A program made the position numbers and the translations under genes. Positions 6,649 through 7,872 of a stretch of 7,872 nt of DNA are shown here, one piece after another (position 1 is the stretch's first letter; each line of letters starts with the position of its first letter). A model generated the notes under the pieces. That model saw nothing but the letters and a program-made list of their open reading frames with translations. It searched no databases and had not been told where the DNA came from. The DNA lies in contig CAKTXP010000109.1 of assembly GCA_934631055.1 (NCBI GenBank), forward strand, positions 1-7,872, read 5' to 3'. The stretch comes from an uncultured Clostridia bacterium. GTDB lineage: Bacteria > Bacillota > Clostridia > Christensenellales > Aristaeellaceae.

Positions 6649-7277
6649 AATATGCGGGAATGCCGATGGGCATGTGGGCGCTGTTTTCGACGTCTTTCAG
6701 AAAGAACCTGACGACGTTTTTCGACTTGGACGACGCGGCGGCAAAGGACGCTGCGCGCAGGGCGAAGGGCAGATACAAGGCGATCATCTCCGATATTCCC
6801 GAATTTGAAAAAGCCGATCGGTTCAAGATGAATATCGTGAACTGCGCGATGCTCTGCGCGTTCATCCTCTCCATGCCTAAGCGTCCGGATGTGGAGACGC
6901 TGACGGAATATTACGAAGCGGCGATGATGACGCCGCTGATGAAAGCCTTCTGCCGCAAGAGCGGGAAGAGCAAGTTCTCGGAAAAAGATATTCAGGGCAT
7001 GAAGCAGACTGCGGCGCTGAAAGCCGCGGATCGCAATCCGTATTCCTGGAACATGGATTATTATCCCTATCCGGACGGAAGCGGCTATGAAGCGCGCTTC
7101 ACCCAGTGCGGTATCTGCACGCTGACGAAGAAATTGGGGTTGTATGACCTCACTCCGGCGATGTGCCATCTGGATTACGCCATGAGCGACGCAGGCGGAA
7201 CGGCGGATTTCGTCCGCAGATATACGCTCGCTTCCGGCGGCCCCTGCTGTGACTGTGGATATAAGAAAATCCTATAA
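6645..7277 (+). CDS. L-2-amino-thiazoline-4-carboxylic acid (ATC) hydrolase-like protein
   Basis: The 210-residue protein fits the ATC_hydrolase family. Its named member, from Pseudomonas, opens L-2-amino-thiazoline-4-carboxylate during L-cysteine formation. Most clostridial members are untested and may act on something else. Conserved-looking elements are FTQCGICTLTKKLG (Cys155 and Cys158), LTPAMCHLDYAMSDA (Cys174, His175, Asp177) and a C-terminal GGPCCDCGYKK (Cys201, Cys202, Cys204). These cysteines and the histidine could bind a metal or act in catalysis. A hydrophobic helix lies near residues 62-78 but does not look like a firm membrane segment. The ATG at 6645 is chosen because GGAGG (6632-6636) is 8 nt upstream and it overlaps the previous stop as ATGA; an in-frame ATG at 6630 lacks a site. 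It ends the operon, with a terminator 10 nt after the stop. Confidence 0.82.
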   Translation: MKYAGMPMGMWALFSTSFRKNLTTFFDLDDAAAKDAARRAKGRYKAIISDIPEFEKADRFKMNIVNCAMLCAFILSMPKRPDVETLTEYYEAAMMTPLMKAFCRKSGKSKFSEKDIQGMKQTAALKAADRNPYSWNMDYYPYPDGSGYEARFTQCGICTLTKKLGLYDLTPAMCHLDYAMSDAGGTADFVRRYTLASGGPCCDCGYKKIL

Positions 7278-7286
7278 GCTGTTTTT

Positions 7287-7326
7287 CCCTGCCTGGCAGA
7301 TAAAAAACGCCCGGCAGGGGTTTTTT
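7287..7326 (+). terminator. Intrinsic terminator of the hydrolase operon
   Basis: CCCTGCC (7287-7293) pairs with GGCAGGG (7313-7319) and is followed by a G and six T residues (7321-7326). It begins 10 nt after the last stop codon. A longer-range inverted repeat, CCTATAAG (7271-7278) and CTTATAGG (7329-7336), encloses the whole structure and includes the stop codon. Confidence 0.85.
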
Positions 7327-7402
7327 ACCTTATAGGAAATTGCATAAAGCTTGCTCATGTGCGTAAAGCTTTGAATCTTTACGGACTGTGGCGGAAATGC
7401 AG

Positions 7403-7419
7403 GCGGGCTCAGCCCGCTT
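7403..7419. terminator. Hairpin at the proposed left insertion site (terminator probably split by the IS)
   Basis: GCGGGC (7403-7408) and GCCCGC (7412-7417) form a 6-bp stem with a TCA loop, followed by TTT and then GG. As it stands the T-tract is short. If the IS110 element begins at about 7417-7418, the original site could have continued as a full T-tract, making this the hairpin of an intrinsic terminator interrupted by the insertion. That reading depends on the guide-sequence match described in the findings. Confidence 0.45.
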
Positions 7420-7422
7420 TGG

Positions 7423-7428
7423 TACTAT
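7423..7428 (+). promoter_or_regulatory. Possible -10 box of a circle-junction promoter
   Basis: TACTAT matches 4 of 6 bases of the -10 consensus and lies only 4 bp inside the proposed left end. No -35 box is present at the right distance in the flank. In IS110 elements the joined right and left ends of the circular form can create a promoter, with the -35 supplied by the right end. Initiation would be near 7435, at the first stem-loop. Confidence 0.3.
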
Positions 7429-7430
7429 TA

Positions 7431-7631
7431 AAGCACAAACTCTATCAAACCAGGTAGAGCTTGTGCTTGTTTTTATTATAATAAGATGGAGTCGGTTTGA
7501 CGGCAGCCCGCTTGGGATTTTACGCCCGAATAAAAAGTGTCAACCATCCGTCTTGTTATAATGATTCGCTTAAGCAGGTTGGAAATGCAGCCGCATCTTC
7601 CGAGTAACGAACCAAAATGAATCATAACAAG
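7431..7631 (+). ncRNA. Candidate bridge RNA of the IS110 element
   Basis: Three stem-loops follow each other directly. The first (7431-7468) has a 14-bp stem with one mismatch, AAGCACAAACTCTA against TAGAGCTTGTGCTT. The second (7485-7548) has outer stems GATGG/CCATC and TTGAC/GTCAA, an internal loop with GGCAGCCCGC on the left and TAAAAAGT on the right, and a TTGGG/CCCgAA tip. The third (7552-7631) has CTTGTTAT plus GATTC paired with GAATC plus ATAACAAG, a large internal loop, and a GGAAATGC/GCATcTTCC tip. This order (5' hairpin, target loop, donor loop) and size match IS110-group bridge RNAs. The first hairpin is followed by TTTTT (7470-7474) and could instead be a terminator. The exact ends are not known. 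Confidence 0.6.
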
Positions 7632-7671
7632 CTTGTGATGGATATTGAGTCTTTATTGTGGAGGTATGCAA

Positions 7672-7872
7672 ATGATTTGTGTAGGTGTGGACGTTTCCAA
7701 GGGAAAAAGTACAGTAGCGGCCATTGATGAGAACGGCGAAGTATTCATGCAAGCCAGCGAATATGAGCATACAGAAACTGGGATGGCTGAACTGATACAG
7801 AAGTTGAAAGCGCTGAAGGAAGAACCGCGGATCGTTGTAGAAAATACGGGGCACTATCATTGGCCGCTGGTC
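7672..7872 (+). CDS. IS110-family transposase, N-terminal part (runs off window)
   Basis: The 67 codons present match the start of the IS110 DEDD transposase/recombinase: VGVDVSKGKSTVA with the first catalytic Asp at residue 7, and RIVVENTGHYHWPL with the second acidic residue, Glu57, followed by the conserved TGxY. The C-terminal serine-containing Tnp20 domain would lie beyond the window. The ATG at 7672 is favoured because GTGGAGG (7658-7664) is 7 nt upstream; an in-frame ATG at 7666 is too close to it. The reading frame is open to the window edge, so there is no sign of decay in the part seen. The enzyme is expected to work with an RNA guide made from the non-coding DNA just upstream. Confidence 0.9.
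   Translation, partial: MICVGVDVSKGKSTVAAIDENGEVFMQASEYEHTETGMAELIQKLKALKEEPRIVVENTGHYHWPLV

Larger units (their letters stand above)
7417..7872 (+). mobile_element. IS110-family insertion element, left part
   Basis: The element is recognised by its DEDD-type transposase, which begins at 7672 and leaves the window. IS110 elements lack long terminal repeats, so the left end must be inferred. I place it at a CT core (7417-7418) because a loop of the upstream RNA structure repeats the ten bases CAGCCCGCTT ending there, and another loop is complementary to TTTGGT (7418-7423) at the start of the element. About 250 bp of non-coding left end upstream of the gene is the layout of IS110-group elements such as IS621, not of the IS1111 group, whose long non-coding part is on the right. 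The right end is outside the window. Confidence 0.7.

Noticed and set aside
7473..7484. TTATTATAATAA palindrome as an operator or promoter
   Set aside because: A simple A/T palindrome with no -35 box at the right distance. It is more simply the T-rich tail and linker after the first stem-loop.
7497..7562. TTGACG (7497) and TATAAT (7557) as a promoter for the transposase
   Set aside because: The boxes are 54 bp apart and both lie inside stems of the RNA structure. No suitable -35 box lies 16-18 bp before TATAAT.
7570..7860. 96-codon minus-strand frame opposite the transposase start
   Set aside because: Antisense of the IS110 gene and its RNA region, with no independent support.

Overview
The window looks like chromosomal DNA of an anaerobic Firmicute, probably a gut-type clostridium. 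Coding DNA is fairly GC-rich. The intergenic regulatory stretches are much richer in A+T. Nearly every gene has a strong AGGAGG-type ribosome binding site, and the promoters are clear TTGACA/TATAAT types. The protein families (MurR/RpiR, MurQ, AnmK, a clostridial-type alpha/beta hydrolase, a BAAT-C-like hydrolase, an ATC-hydrolase-like protein and an IS110 transposase) fit that lineage. The taxon is an inference.

Positions 1-4540 hold a cell-wall sugar (N-acetylmuramic acid, MurNAc) recycling locus. On the minus strand are a MurR-like RpiR regulator (1344-2189) and, after it, a serine beta-lactamase-fold hydrolase (25-1056) with its own promoter. Divergent on the plus strand are murQ (2439-3356) and anmK (3353-4540), which overlap by ATGA. 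AnmK turns anhydro-MurNAc into MurNAc-6-phosphate. MurQ turns that into GlcNAc-6-phosphate. MurR presumably senses MurNAc-6-phosphate. Two nearly identical 15-bp dyads (13 of 15 positions) lie at the hydrolase promoter and upstream of the murQ promoter; they are the likely MurR operators.

Positions 4541-4852 contain no gene. They hold a run of five or six inverted repeats that looks like an interspersed intergenic repeat.

Positions 4853-7326 hold a three-gene operon with a near-consensus promoter, a dyad in its leader, two hydrolases of the alpha/beta fold, an ATC-hydrolase-like protein and a strong terminator. Its substrate is unknown and no regulator or transporter is in view.

Positions about 7417-7872 are the left end of an IS110-family element whose transposase (from 7672) runs off the window. 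The 250 bp before the transposase folds into three successive stem-loops arranged like a bridge RNA. One internal loop repeats 10 nt of the DNA just outside the proposed left end and also carries AAAAAG. A second loop carries the complement of the first bases of the element. Read together, these suggest a bridge RNA that targets the 3' arm and T-tract of an intrinsic terminator. This is the most interesting signal in the window.
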